A DNA stretch of 64,000 nt from Longimicrobiaceae bacterium (GTDB taxonomy: Bacteria > Gemmatimonadota > Gemmatimonadetes > Longimicrobiales > Longimicrobiaceae): NCBI GenBank assembly GCA_036375715.1, contig DASVBS010000053.1:62001-126000 (forward strand), read 5' to 3'. Under the pieces are notes generated by a model. The model was not told the DNA's origin and ran no database searches. It worked only from the letters and a program-made list of their open reading frames with translations. A program made the position numbers and the translations under genes. The stretch's first letter is position 1. Each line of letters begins with the position of its first letter. Of this stretch, positions 1 through 8,087 are shown one piece after another.

Positions 1-154
1 CGAGGTACAGCGCGACCGAGGGATGCTCTTCCGCGACCTGCGGCTCGAAGAAGAAGCGCGCCTCGCCCTGCTGGACGCGGCCGATCACTTCGCCCGCCTC
101 GGCGCCGATGACGAAGCTCGCGCCGCACGCCAGGCCGCAGGCGAACAGGAGTAG
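1..154 (+). CDS. C-terminal end of an unidentified protein (5' truncated)
   Basis: The frame starting at base 2 is open from the window edge to a TAG at 152-154 and encodes about 50 residues rich in Ala, Arg, Glu and Leu, with a helical pattern such as LRLEEEARLALLDAADHFAR. That composition resembles the last repeat of a tetratricopeptide or other all-helical protein. The bulk of the gene lies outside the window, so no function can be given. Codon use is GC-rich at third positions, as in the neighbours, which supports it being real coding sequence. Confidence 0.5.
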   Translation, partial: EVQRDRGMLFRDLRLEEEARLALLDAADHFARLGADDEARAARQAAGEQE

Positions 155-473
155 CCCCTTCCTCGAAGCCTCTTCCGCTCACCCTCGCACGCCTCGCCCG
201 AGGTCCCTACCCGGAGCCCCCCGGGCCACGTGGCCCCCGATCCAGTCGAAGTGTACCGCAGCGAGACACCTCCAGGTCGACGGCGCTCTCGGATCCGGAT
301 TTCTAAACCATTACGGCACAACGAGTAAGAAGACACTTCACGGTCTCGGCAACGACGGAATGGGGGATGCCCTTCACAGGGCGACCCCGCCCCGACTGCC
401 CGCCGTACTGCCCGCTCGCAATGCGGGAGCGGTAGCAGCGCGGGGCCTCCGCGCCAATGTCGAAGGAGAGACC
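155..473. other. Non-coding stretch upstream of the cupredoxin operon
   Basis: About 320 bases between the first partial gene and the cupredoxin lipoprotein. A 14-bp perfect palindrome GGGCCACGTGGCCC lies at 223-236. A short A/T-richer stretch lies around 300-345 (ggatttctaaaccattacgg), where a promoter for the downstream operon could sit, but no clear -35/-10 pair is visible. Long open frames cross this area on both strands, but they extend known genes without a ribosome binding site, so I see no gene here. Confidence 0.4.
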
Positions 474-1133
474 ATGATGTCGAGACCATTCGTGATTTCG
501 CTGGCGGCCGCACTCCTGCTCTCCCTCGGGTGCAGCGGCGATGGCGGCTACGGTGGTGACGGTGGAGACGGTGGCAACGGCGGCCCTACCGGCCCGCAAA
601 ACAACGGTCGGCTGGAAGGGGAGGTCACCGGACCCGGCGGCGGAATCCCCGGTGCCGAGGTGGCCATCGAAGGAGGCGGTAGCACGGAAACCGACGAGGA
701 CGGCTCCTACTCCATTTCCAACGTGGCGCCCGGCACGAAGACGGTCACTGTAACTCCGCCGGATGGCTTCACTCTGGCTCCCGGTGAGACCGCGTCGAAG
801 ACGGTGAACGTGGTCGCGAACGCCGCCGCCACGCTGAACTGGAGCCTTCGCCTCGAGGACACCAACCCGACCGCCGTGGAAATCGGGCTCACCGCCAACC
901 GATTCAGCCCGGACGACGTGGTCATCCCCGTCGGCAGCACGGTCACCTGGGTGAACGAGACCTCCACCACTCACACGATCAGCCCCAACGACCCCGGGCA
1001 GTCCGGGACCTGGCCGGAACAGACGATCAGCGGCGAAGGAACAGAGTACCAGCACACCTTCAGCACCGCCGGGACGTTCGACTACGTGTGCAAACTGCAC
1101 GCAGGCATGACCGGCGTCGTGCGGGTGCACTGA
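474..1133 (+). CDS. Lipoprotein with carboxypeptidase-regulatory-like domain and C-terminal plastocyanin-like (cupredoxin) domain
   Basis: 219 residues. An N-terminal signal with a lipobox ending LSLGC (Cys20) predicts an outer-membrane or periplasm-facing lipoprotein. A Gly/Asp-rich linker follows. Residues about 48-125 resemble a carboxypeptidase regulatory-like beta-sandwich (GEVTGPGGGIPGAEVAIEGG, then DEDGSYSISNVAPG). Residues about 135-219 are a type-1 copper domain with ligands His167, Cys206, His209 and Met212 in a C-x2-H-x2-M arrangement. Such proteins carry electrons or store copper; the partner is unknown. The ATG at 474 was chosen over an in-frame start at 108 because GGAGAG lies just upstream and the signal peptide begins here. 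Its stop overlaps the next start (TGATG), so the two are translationally coupled. Confidence 0.85.
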   Translation: MMSRPFVISLAAALLLSLGCSGDGGYGGDGGDGGNGGPTGPQNNGRLEGEVTGPGGGIPGAEVAIEGGGSTETDEDGSYSISNVAPGTKTVTVTPPDGFTLAPGETASKTVNVVANAAATLNWSLRLEDTNPTAVEIGLTANRFSPDDVVIPVGSTVTWVNETSTTHTISPNDPGQSGTWPEQTISGEGTEYQHTFSTAGTFDYVCKLHAGMTGVVRVH

Positions 1134-2176
1134 TGAGGGCGGTCCTCACAGTCGCCCTGCTGCTTTCTCTGGTCAGTGGGGTTTCCGCTCAATCGGTGCT
1201 GGAACGCTCTCCCAATCTTCACGGGGTGTGGTCGTTGCCGCAGGGACAGGCCGTGTTCGTCTTCGCGCACCGCTTCGAGCTGATCGATGGCGCCGACGAG
1301 CTACGCAACATCCCGACGCTCACCGTGGGCGCGGGCCTTCCGCTCGGGCTCACTGTCGGACTCGACTACACCTCGAACAGTGAGATCAGTCCCGGGAGCT
1401 CGGGCGCCAACGAGGTCGAATACTGGCTGAAGCGGTCGTTCCTTCCCACCAGCGACCTCGGCTTCTCTGCGCTATTGGGCTACAACTCGGTCGCGGAGAG
1501 CGTCGACGGAGCACTCGACGCCCGCATCGGCATGGGACCATTAGCGGTGCTGGGCGAAGTCCGGGCGTTCAGCGACGCCTTCGGCGCTGGCGAAGGGGGA
1601 GCTGCGGCCACGGTGGGGGCTCTGCTCCGCCTCACCCCTTACCTGGCGCTCACGGGGGATGTCGGGCGCATGCTCAACACCGACACGCTCGGCACCGTCT
1701 GGAGTACGTCGGTATCGGTCGCCATCCCGGGTACCCCCCACAGCTTCTCGCTGCAGGCGGCGAACAATGGAGCCGCAACCCTGCACGGCGTGTCGCGCGA
1801 GCCGGAGGGTGCTCTCAAGTCCGTGCGCTACGGCTTCACCTTCACGGTACCCCTCGGGACTGCCTCACAGTGGGCCCGGATCTTCCGTCCCCCTCCCGTC
1901 TCCCAAGGTGCGGCCGCCGACACCAATGTGGTTCGCGTGGACATGCGGCAGATCGCCTTCGCGCCCGCGGAGATCCGCATCCGCCGGGGACAGAAGGTGG
2001 AGTGGATCAACAGTGACCCGACAGTGCACACGGTCACCGCGGACGACGAGAGCTGGGGAAGCGAGCTGATCCCGGAAGGGGGACGCTATTCGCGCGTCTT
2101 CGAGGAGATCGGGAGGTTTCCGTACCACTGCCTCCCACATCCCATGATGCGGGGCGTCGTGATTGTCGAGGAATGA
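1133..2176 (+). CDS. DUF5777-like outer-membrane barrel protein fused to a cupredoxin domain
   Basis: 347 residues. A Sec signal peptide (VALLLSLVSGVSAQ) is followed by roughly 230 residues of alternating beta-strand character resembling the DUF5777 family of outer-membrane-like proteins (NLHGVWSLPQGQ, FAHRFELIDG, YGFTFTVPLG). Residues about 262-347 form a second blue-copper domain with His299, Cys333, His336 and Met339, the same ligand spacing as the upstream lipoprotein. The start overlaps the preceding stop by one base, so the pair forms an operon and may act together in copper or electron handling at the envelope. The barrel assignment is by resemblance and is less certain than the cupredoxin domain. 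Confidence 0.75.
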   Translation: MRAVLTVALLLSLVSGVSAQSVLERSPNLHGVWSLPQGQAVFVFAHRFELIDGADELRNIPTLTVGAGLPLGLTVGLDYTSNSEISPGSSGANEVEYWLKRSFLPTSDLGFSALLGYNSVAESVDGALDARIGMGPLAVLGEVRAFSDAFGAGEGGAAATVGALLRLTPYLALTGDVGRMLNTDTLGTVWSTSVSVAIPGTPHSFSLQAANNGAATLHGVSREPEGALKSVRYGFTFTVPLGTASQWARIFRPPPVSQGAAADTNVVRVDMRQIAFAPAEIRIRRGQKVEWINSDPTVHTVTADDESWGSELIPEGGRYSRVFEEIGRFPYHCLPHPMMRGVVIVEE

Positions 2177-2242
2177 AGCTGTTGCCAGGGCGTTCGCCTG
2201 GGATGCGACGCCTGGTCGAACCCCGAGCCGAGGAAAACCACC

Positions 2243-2755
2243 ATGCTCAAGACAGTCCGCTACGCAGCCCTGGCGCTGCTCCTGCCGCTGGCGCTCACGG
2301 CCTGCGATGACGACGATGACGACGGCGCGATCGTCTACCGAGCAGAGCTGAGCGGCGCCAGCGAGGTGCCTCCGCGCACCACCTCCGCCACCGGTGTCGC
2401 GGAGTTCCGCCTGAGCGACAACGACGTCATTACCTACACGGTGGACGTTACCGGCCTGAGCAACATCGCCGCTGGCCACATTCACGGCCCTGCCAGCACC
2501 ACCACGAATGCCGGAGTGATCATCGGCCTCTTCTCCACCCCGCCCAGCACGAGCCCCTTCACCGGACGCCTCGCGGAAGGGACCATCAACCGATCCTCGA
2601 CCCTCAACGGGGTAGACTTTGACGGGCTCGTCAATCTGCTGGAGACGGGTCAGGCCTATGTGAACATCCACACCAACGACGGTGTGGATCCGCCGGATAC
2701 CGGACCGGGTGATTTCCCCGGTGGGGAGATTCGCGGGCAGATCCTCAGGCGGTAG
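2243..2755 (+). CDS. CHRD domain lipoprotein
   Basis: 170 residues. The lipobox LALTAC is followed by a run of six Asp, then a CHRD domain: the opening AELSGASEVPP, a central GHIHGP and the ending GGEIRGQILRR are hallmarks of this family, first described in chordin. The biochemical role of bacterial CHRD proteins is not established; they are exported and often lipid-anchored. A GAGGA ribosome binding site precedes the ATG by about 8 bases. The gene lies 66 bases after the cupredoxin pair on the same strand and ends just before a strong hairpin, so it is probably the last gene of that operon. Confidence 0.85.
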   Translation: MLKTVRYAALALLLPLALTACDDDDDDGAIVYRAELSGASEVPPRTTSATGVAEFRLSDNDVITYTVDVTGLSNIAAGHIHGPASTTTNAGVIIGLFSTPPSTSPFTGRLAEGTINRSSTLNGVDFDGLVNLLETGQAYVNIHTNDGVDPPDTGPGDFPGGEIRGQILRR

Positions 2756-2786
2756 GGCAGGATCTTCTTCCTGAGGTAGCACGTAA

Positions 2787-2816
2787 AGAGCCGGCGCCAG
2801 GTACGGCGCCGGCTCT
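2787..2816. terminator. Perfect 12-bp hairpin between convergent genes
   Basis: AGAGCCGGCGCC at 2787-2798 and its exact complement GGCGCCGGCTCT at 2805-2816 enclose a 6-base loop. It lies 31 bases after the CHRD lipoprotein and 83 bases from the end of mreB, which converges from the other side. There is no U tract on either side, so if it terminates transcription it does so as a GC-rich, possibly bidirectional stem. Confidence 0.65.
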
Positions 2817-2899
2817 CTGCACGGATTTCGGGACACTGCAAGAATCCGTCGCGGTGCGTCTGCCCTCCGGGCGCGGCGTGACAAGCGCGCCCGTAGCCC

Positions 2900-3898
2900 C
2901 TACGGGGTCACCACCCCCTGATACGTCTCCCAGTCCTCCAGTACCGCCCCGGCACCGCGGACGACACAGGTAAGCGGTTCCTCGTCGACGTGGATGGGGA
3001 GCGAGACCTCGTGGCCGAGCAGGATATCGAGGCCGCGGAGTTGAGCTCCTCCGCCCGTCATCACGATCCCCTCGTCCACGATGTCGGACGCGAGCTCGGG
3101 CGGAGTGACCTCCAGCGCTCGCCGCACGGCCTCGACGACCGCCTGGATCGGCTCCTGGATCGCTTCCCGAATCTCCGACGAGCCGATCCTCACCGTCTTC
3201 GGAATGCCGCTGACCAGGTCGCGACCCTTCACCTCCATCTCCCGCTCAGGGCCATCCGGGTAGGCGGAGCCGATCTGGATCTTGATCATCTCGGCGGTGG
3301 CGTCGCCGATCAGCAGGTTGAATCCCTTCCGCACGAAGGCGGTGATGGCATCGTCGATCTCGTTGCCCCCGACACGGATGGAGGCGTCCGCCACGATGCC
3401 CGAGAGCGCGATCACCCCGATCTCCGTAGTTCCTCCGCCGATGTTGACGACCATGGAGCCGCGCGGGGTGATGACCGGTAGGCCCACCCCGATCGCCGCG
3501 GCCATCGGCTCGGAGATGAGGTGGACCTCCTTCGCGCCCGCCGCGATGGCCGCGGAGCGAACCGCTCGTCGCTCCATCTCGGTGATGCCGGAGGGAACCC
3601 CGATCACCACCTTCGGGCGAGCGCGAAAGAGTCCCTTCGGCAACACCAGTTGAAGGAAGTGGCGGAGCATGATCTCCGCCATGTCGACATCAGCAATGAC
3701 GCCGTCGCGCATGGGCCGCACGGCCACGATCGCCTCCGGAGTCCTGCCGAGCATCCGCTTCGCCTCGAGGCCGATCGCGCGGACCCGCCCGGTTCCCCGC
3801 TCGACCGCCACGACGGAAGGTTCGTTCAGCACGACCCCTTCCCCCTTCACCTGGATCAGGGTGTTGGCCGTACCCAGATCGATCGCAATGTCTGCCAC
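2900..3898 (-). CDS. mreB: Rod shape-determining protein MreB
   Basis: 332 residues, full length for MreB, the bacterial actin that guides elongation-phase peptidoglycan synthesis at the inner membrane. Visible actin-fold motifs are phosphate-1 (AIDLGTANT), the central SEPMAAAIG segment, phosphate-2 (VVNIGGGTTEIGVI) and the adenosine motif MTGGGAQLRGL. The start is GTG at 3898 with GGATGGA upstream; an ATG at 3909 is out of frame. The usual partners mreC, mreD, pbp2 and rodA are not beside it. Instead it follows a polyprenol kinase-like gene and a lytic transglycosylase on the same strand, so it may be a solitary mreB or a second copy. Confidence 0.95.
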   Translation of the reverse strand: MADIAIDLGTANTLIQVKGEGVVLNEPSVVAVERGTGRVRAIGLEAKRMLGRTPEAIVAVRPMRDGVIADVDMAEIMLRHFLQLVLPKGLFRARPKVVIGVPSGITEMERRAVRSAAIAAGAKEVHLISEPMAAAIGVGLPVITPRGSMVVNIGGGTTEIGVIALSGIVADASIRVGGNEIDDAITAFVRKGFNLLIGDATAEMIKIQIGSAYPDGPEREMEVKGRDLVSGIPKTVRIGSSEIREAIQEPIQAVVEAVRRALEVTPPELASDIVDEGIVMTGGGAQLRGLDILLGHEVSLPIHVDEEPLTCVVRGAGAVLEDWETYQGVVTP

Positions 3899-3930
3899 GC
3901 GCTATCCATCCGCAGGAGCCTGATAAAGTT

Positions 3931-3979
3931 ACCCGCCGATGGGCGGGGCGCCCGGAAGATACCCGCCCGATGACGGGCG
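3931..3979. promoter_or_regulatory. Two tandem small hairpins in the mreB leader
   Basis: Two 6-bp stems with 4-base loops lie 30 bases apart ahead of mreB: CCCGCC-GATG-GGCGGG at 3932-3947 and CGCCCG-ATGA-CGGGCG at 3964-3979. Both are preceded by the same TACCCGCC context, so they look like a duplicated unit. They fall in the 114-base gap between the upstream gene and mreB on the minus strand and could act in termination, attenuation or as a repeated binding site. No function is demonstrated. Confidence 0.35.
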
Positions 3980-4012
3980 CGACAAGGTTGGACTGGACCC
4001 GGGAGGGGTGGC

Positions 4013-4633
4013 TCAGCCGAGCATTGTACCCAGCCAGAGGGCGAGCCCGCCCCCGAGGGTGATCCGGAGATTGTCGTCCAGCGGTAGCGGCAGGAACTCC
4101 AGAGCGGCGGCACCGATGCCGCCCATGACCACCGCGATTGGTGAGATGTCTGGCATCGCCGCACCGATGGCCAGGTTCACGGCCAGCACGGCGCCGGCTC
4201 CTTCCCAGCTCTTCCCCCAGGAGGTCCGGCGGCGACCCCATCGACGCCCAACAACCGCCCCGGCGGCGTCGCCGAGGGCGTTGTAGAGCATGGCAGTCAC
4301 CGCCACGACTCGGGGGAAGAGTACCGCGGCGAGCAGGTACGCCAGGGCCATGTGGGTGGCCCCCGCGAACCGCCTGCGTTCGTGATCACGCAGCATGACC
4401 CGGGTTCCCCGCAGGAACCGGTATCGGACCCAGCGAACCCTGCGACGGGCCAGCTCCACGGCGAAGGCGAGGACCACGCCGGCCACGAGGAGCAGGAGTG
4501 ACGCGCTCCGAGGCAGGAACCAGACGGCCGCGGGAACGACCGCGGTGGCTATGTGGATTCGCTTGCGGAGCAGCTCGCGCCGGAGGCCGCTCCAGCCGTT
4601 TCCCCCGACTCGCTCGGCGCTCCCCGTCCGCAT
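4013..4633 (-). CDS. Diacylglycerol/polyprenol kinase-like membrane protein (CTP-dependent family)
   Basis: About 206 residues from the chosen start, with several hydrophobic segments. It begins RRELLRKRIHI, like dolichol kinase and phosphatidate cytidylyltransferase relatives. The signature ALGDAAGAVVGRRWG followed by SWGKSWEGAGAV fits the CTP-binding motif of that superfamily (GD..A...G...G, then K.WEG). The likely role is phosphorylation of a polyprenol or diacylglycerol with CTP at the inner membrane; the substrate cannot be told. An in-frame start at 4714 would overlap the upstream gene by 53 bases and lacks a ribosome site, so I prefer ATG 4633. It sits between the transglycosylase and mreB genes, which suggests a cell-wall lipid-carrier role. 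Confidence 0.7.
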   Translation of the reverse strand: MRTGSAERVGGNGWSGLRRELLRKRIHIATAVVPAAVWFLPRSASLLLLVAGVVLAFAVELARRRVRWVRYRFLRGTRVMLRDHERRRFAGATHMALAYLLAAVLFPRVVAVTAMLYNALGDAAGAVVGRRWGRRRTSWGKSWEGAGAVLAVNLAIGAAMPDISPIAVVMGGIGAAALEFLPLPLDDNLRITLGGGLALWLGTMLG

Positions 4634-4661
4634 CGGCTCGATTCCGGATCGGGTCACCGGA

Positions 4662-7079
4662 TCAGGCGCCAGCAGGGCGATCGACCGCTCCGCTCGCGAC
4701 TTCGGCGTCCCCATAAAGCCCGCGATAGATGGCGATGTTCCGCGTGAGAATCTTCACGTAGTCTCTCGTCTCGCGGTAGGGAATCCGCTCGGTGAACAGC
4801 TCCTCCTCGCCGTATTCCGGGAAGCGCTGCCACGCCTCGACCCGGTGCGGACCGGCGTTGTAGGCGGAGAAGACGGACGGCAGCGAACCGTTCCAACGCT
4901 TCATCTGCTCGGCGAGGAAGATCGTGCCCAGGTGAGCATTGATCTCGGGCTGGAAGAGCAGCTCGGGGTCCCAGTCGTCGATCCCGACCCCGCGGGCCAG
5001 ACCCCGACCGGTCTCGGGCATCACTTGCATCAGGCCTCGCGCACCCACGGGGGAGGAGATCCGGGCCTTGAAGAGGGATTCCTGACGCACCAGCGCCGCC
5101 ACCACATACGGGTCGAGCCCCTTCTCCTTCGCCTCTGCCTCGATCATCGGTCGATAGGGGAAGGGATAGACGATGCGCATCAGGCGTGGGTTGGCCGGTT
5201 CCTTCTGCTGCAGGCGCAATCCGATGCGGATTCCCCGCACCGTGAGGCCGCGGGCATTCAGTGCTTCGGCGAGCGGATAGAGCAGCACCGGATCGTCTCC
5301 GGCCGCGGCAATCCAACGATCGGCCTCCGCTTCGGCTTCGCCGTACAGCCCCGCGGCGAGGAGCAGGTCCACTCCCCGTAACCACCCCTCTACCCGCGCG
5401 ACGGCTGCCGAATCATCCGCGGGCGAAGGTCCCATCGGAATAGGCCAGAACGGCTCACCCAGCCTGCGGCCGGACTGAAGCGCATAGTAGGAGAGGGGAT
5501 CCCTCTCACGCGCGGCGCGGTAGAGCGCGAACGCGGTCGCGCTGTCCTCCATCGCTTCGTGTGCGCGACCCGCCCAGTAGGTGGACTCGAGCCACCGCTC
5601 CCCGCTGGGGTAGGTGGATCGGTACTCCTGCCAGAGCTGCGCGGCCCGTTCGTAATCGCGGCTCTGGAAGGCGGCGCCGGCGAGGCGCATCAGCGACAGG
5701 CCCGCACGGTCGTGGCCGTGAAACTCATCCGCGACGCGGCGGTAGATCGGGACAGCCTCCTCCAGGTCCTGGTCATCGTGCGCGAGGTCCGCGATCAGGA
5801 AAAGAGCCTCCGACGCCTGCCGGCTACCCGGATGCTCGCGCGCGAGACGGAGAAATATTTCCCGGCCACGGCTCTCGTTGCCCCGGCGGTATTCGGCGCG
5901 CCCGGTGAGGTAGAGAGCGGCGGCCGTATCGAGAGGGCGCAGCGCGGCTATCGCGTCGCCGTACTTACCTGCGTCGAACAGGGCCTGGCCCAGCGCCTGG
6001 CGCACGTTCCCGCGCTCCGACGCGGTCCCGGCGCCCGCCTCGAGCCACGCCTGGTAGTGGCCCGCCGCGCGGGCATTGTCTCCCCTCGCGTCGTAGACCC
6101 GCGCCAGCGTGAGCCGGTCGGACACGCTCAATCCGCCGATCTCCTCCAGCAGCCTGGCGGCGCCCGCCGCTGCCGCCGAGCTGGGGGCGGAGCTCGCCGC
6201 GACGCGTAGCTCGGCCCGGGCGTCCTCGTCGTTACCGAGCTCGTGCGCCATACGGCCCGCTACCAACGCGTAATCGGCGCGCTGCGACGCGCTCCTCGCC
6301 GCCTCCCGGTAGGAGCGGGCGAGGACGTAGGCGCCGGCGTAGTCCTCGACCTCCTCGTAAGCGCGCAGGAGCGCCTTGCGGCCCCGCTCCGCCAGCGAGC
6401 CGTCCTCCGGCACCGCTCCAATTCGCCGCCGCACGCCCGCCGTATCTCCTGTGGTGGCGAGCGCCTCGGCCGCGAGAATGTCAATACGGGCGCTGATATC
6501 GGGGAGCTCGGACCGCATTCCGGCGAGCAGCTCGGCAGCCTCCTCGGGACGTTCAAGTCGCAGTAGGACCAGACCCTGGCGGAGCTTCGCCACCGCTCTC
6601 AGCGAGGGATCACCCTCGGCCGAGGCGGTGTCGAGATAGCGGTCGTATGCATCCCAGGCTTCCCGCCAGGCTTCGTCCTCCTCGAACGCCCGGGCCAGCC
6701 AGTACCAGCCCTGCCCTTCGCCCGCCTCATTCAACCACTCCTTGCCCTCGAGGTAGCTGCGTACGCGCGACCACCCGCCCCATCCCGCCTCCGCACGCGC
6801 TGCCAGCAGCAGCGCGTCCGCATCCGGATCTGGCGTTACCCGCAGATACTCCCGCATCACCAGTGCGGCGCGCCAGGCCTGCCCGTTCTCCAGGAATACC
6901 CCGACCTCCTCGGGCACACCCGGCAGGCGCAGCGAATCCGGCGCCCGGCCGGGAGGCGCTTGGAGATCGGGAGGGTACTGCTCTGGCATTTCGGGGGCGC
7001 GACCGAATAGGAGAGCCACGGCCGCCACGACGATGGTGGTGGAGACGAGCAAGAGAATTCCCCGTTTGATGGACGTCAT
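4662..7079 (-). CDS. Soluble-type lytic transglycosylase with long helical repeat region (Slt70-like)
   Basis: 805 residues. An N-terminal membrane anchor or signal (residues 8-27) is followed by about 580 residues of tetratricopeptide-like helical repeats, then an SLT catalytic domain over roughly the last 160 residues. Catalytic Glu lies in LVRQESLF, followed by the family motifs GARGLMQVMPETG and FSAYNAGPHRVEAW. The enzyme cleaves the MurNAc-GlcNAc bond in peptidoglycan to give 1,6-anhydro ends. This architecture matches the U-shaped Slt70 family but is longer than E. coli Slt. It is followed 28 bases later by the polyprenol kinase-like gene and then mreB, a plausible cell-wall operon. Confidence 0.9.
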   Translation of the reverse strand: MTSIKRGILLLVSTTIVVAAVALLFGRAPEMPEQYPPDLQAPPGRAPDSLRLPGVPEEVGVFLENGQAWRAALVMREYLRVTPDPDADALLLAARAEAGWGGWSRVRSYLEGKEWLNEAGEGQGWYWLARAFEEDEAWREAWDAYDRYLDTASAEGDPSLRAVAKLRQGLVLLRLERPEEAAELLAGMRSELPDISARIDILAAEALATTGDTAGVRRRIGAVPEDGSLAERGRKALLRAYEEVEDYAGAYVLARSYREAARSASQRADYALVAGRMAHELGNDEDARAELRVAASSAPSSAAAAGAARLLEEIGGLSVSDRLTLARVYDARGDNARAAGHYQAWLEAGAGTASERGNVRQALGQALFDAGKYGDAIAALRPLDTAAALYLTGRAEYRRGNESRGREIFLRLAREHPGSRQASEALFLIADLAHDDQDLEEAVPIYRRVADEFHGHDRAGLSLMRLAGAAFQSRDYERAAQLWQEYRSTYPSGERWLESTYWAGRAHEAMEDSATAFALYRAARERDPLSYYALQSGRRLGEPFWPIPMGPSPADDSAAVARVEGWLRGVDLLLAAGLYGEAEAEADRWIAAAGDDPVLLYPLAEALNARGLTVRGIRIGLRLQQKEPANPRLMRIVYPFPYRPMIEAEAKEKGLDPYVVAALVRQESLFKARISSPVGARGLMQVMPETGRGLARGVGIDDWDPELLFQPEINAHLGTIFLAEQMKRWNGSLPSVFSAYNAGPHRVEAWQRFPEYGEEELFTERIPYRETRDYVKILTRNIAIYRGLYGDAEVASGAVDRPAGA

Positions 7080-7235
7080 GGAGAGCGCCGCGCAGGTCCT
7101 CTAAGAGAGTCCCCGGCTCCTACCCGGGCCGCCGGGAGCAGGGTCCGACGGAGAAGGGGCAGGATGTGCGCCGACGCGGAGTGAAAAGGCCGCCCGAGGG
7201 GGCGGCCGAGATCAACCTCTAAGCCTGAAAGGGCT

Positions 7236-7868
7236 TCAGACGGCGGCCGTCCGGCGAACCGCCCGATCGTGCAGGTGATCGATGGTGCGCTGGGCCGACT
7301 CTTCCATATCCAGAACGAGCCGGTCGATACGACTCACGAAATAATTGTGGGCGATGTTGACGGGGATCGCGATCACCAGCCCCGCGGCGGTGGTGATCAG
7401 CGCGACCTTGATCCCCGCCGCCACCATGGTCGCCTCCACCTCCCCCGCCAGCTCGATTGCCTGGAAGGCCAGGATCATCCCCACCACCGTGCCAAGGAAC
7501 CCCAGCAAAGGGGCGACGGTGGACACCGTTGCGAGCACGACCAGGCCCCGCTCCAGCTTGGCCATCTCGATCATGCCGGCGTTCTCGATGGCCTTGACCA
7601 CCCGCTCCGTTCCCTCGTCGGCGCGGCGCAGCCCCTGCGCCAGAATCCGCCCCGCCGGCGTGCCGGAGGCTTCAGCGGTCCCGATCGCCTCGGCATACCG
7701 CCCTTCAGCCACGAGGGCGTCGACCTCCCGCAGAACCCGCTTCGTGCGCGCGCCCTTGGAGGTGAGGTCGTAGAGCTTCCAGACGATGACGAGCCCGCCG
7801 ATCACCGCGCAGGCCAGCAGCGGCCACATCATCCACCCGCCGCCCTCCCAGATGTCCATGAAGGTCAT
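7236..7868 (-). CDS. MotA/TolQ/ExbB-family proton channel protein
   Basis: 210 residues with three expected membrane segments: residues about 12-32 (MMWPLLACAVIGGLVIVWKL), 105-135 (LATVSTVAPLLGFLGTVVGM) and 148-175 (ALITTAAGLVIAIPVNIAHN). The segment APLLGFLGTVVGMI is the family signature. Such proteins form the proton-conducting stator that energises outer-membrane transport or envelope integrity with an ExbD/TolR partner. No ExbD/TolR-like gene adjoins it, which is unusual. The start is uncertain: an upstream in-frame ATG at 8045 adds 59 residues without membrane-protein character, so I use the ATG at 7868. Confidence 0.85.
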   Translation of the reverse strand: MTFMDIWEGGGWMMWPLLACAVIGGLVIVWKLYDLTSKGARTKRVLREVDALVAEGRYAEAIGTAEASGTPAGRILAQGLRRADEGTERVVKAIENAGMIEMAKLERGLVVLATVSTVAPLLGFLGTVVGMILAFQAIELAGEVEATMVAAGIKVALITTAAGLVIAIPVNIAHNYFVSRIDRLVLDMEESAQRTIDHLHDRAVRRTAAV

Positions 7869-8087
7869 CTCGGGCGTTTCCACCCCGGAAAGCTGTATCC
7901 GAGCGAAGGCAAGCGCACAACTCACGGGTTCGCCTCCTGGGAGATGATCGGCACGGTGCAATTCGCGGGGTGATGCCGCCACGGAATCAGGCGTCGTTTC
8001 CGAGAAGGACCGATTGATCTTGGTTACGATAGAAACCGGCGACAAGCACTGTCAACGCCTGCAGGTTGCCTGCCATCCGCTCGTCTT

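Noticed and set aside
108-473. N-terminal extension of the cupredoxin lipoprotein to 108
   Set aside because: The signal peptide and lipobox begin at 474-477 with a good ribosome site; the extension has no signal or domain character.
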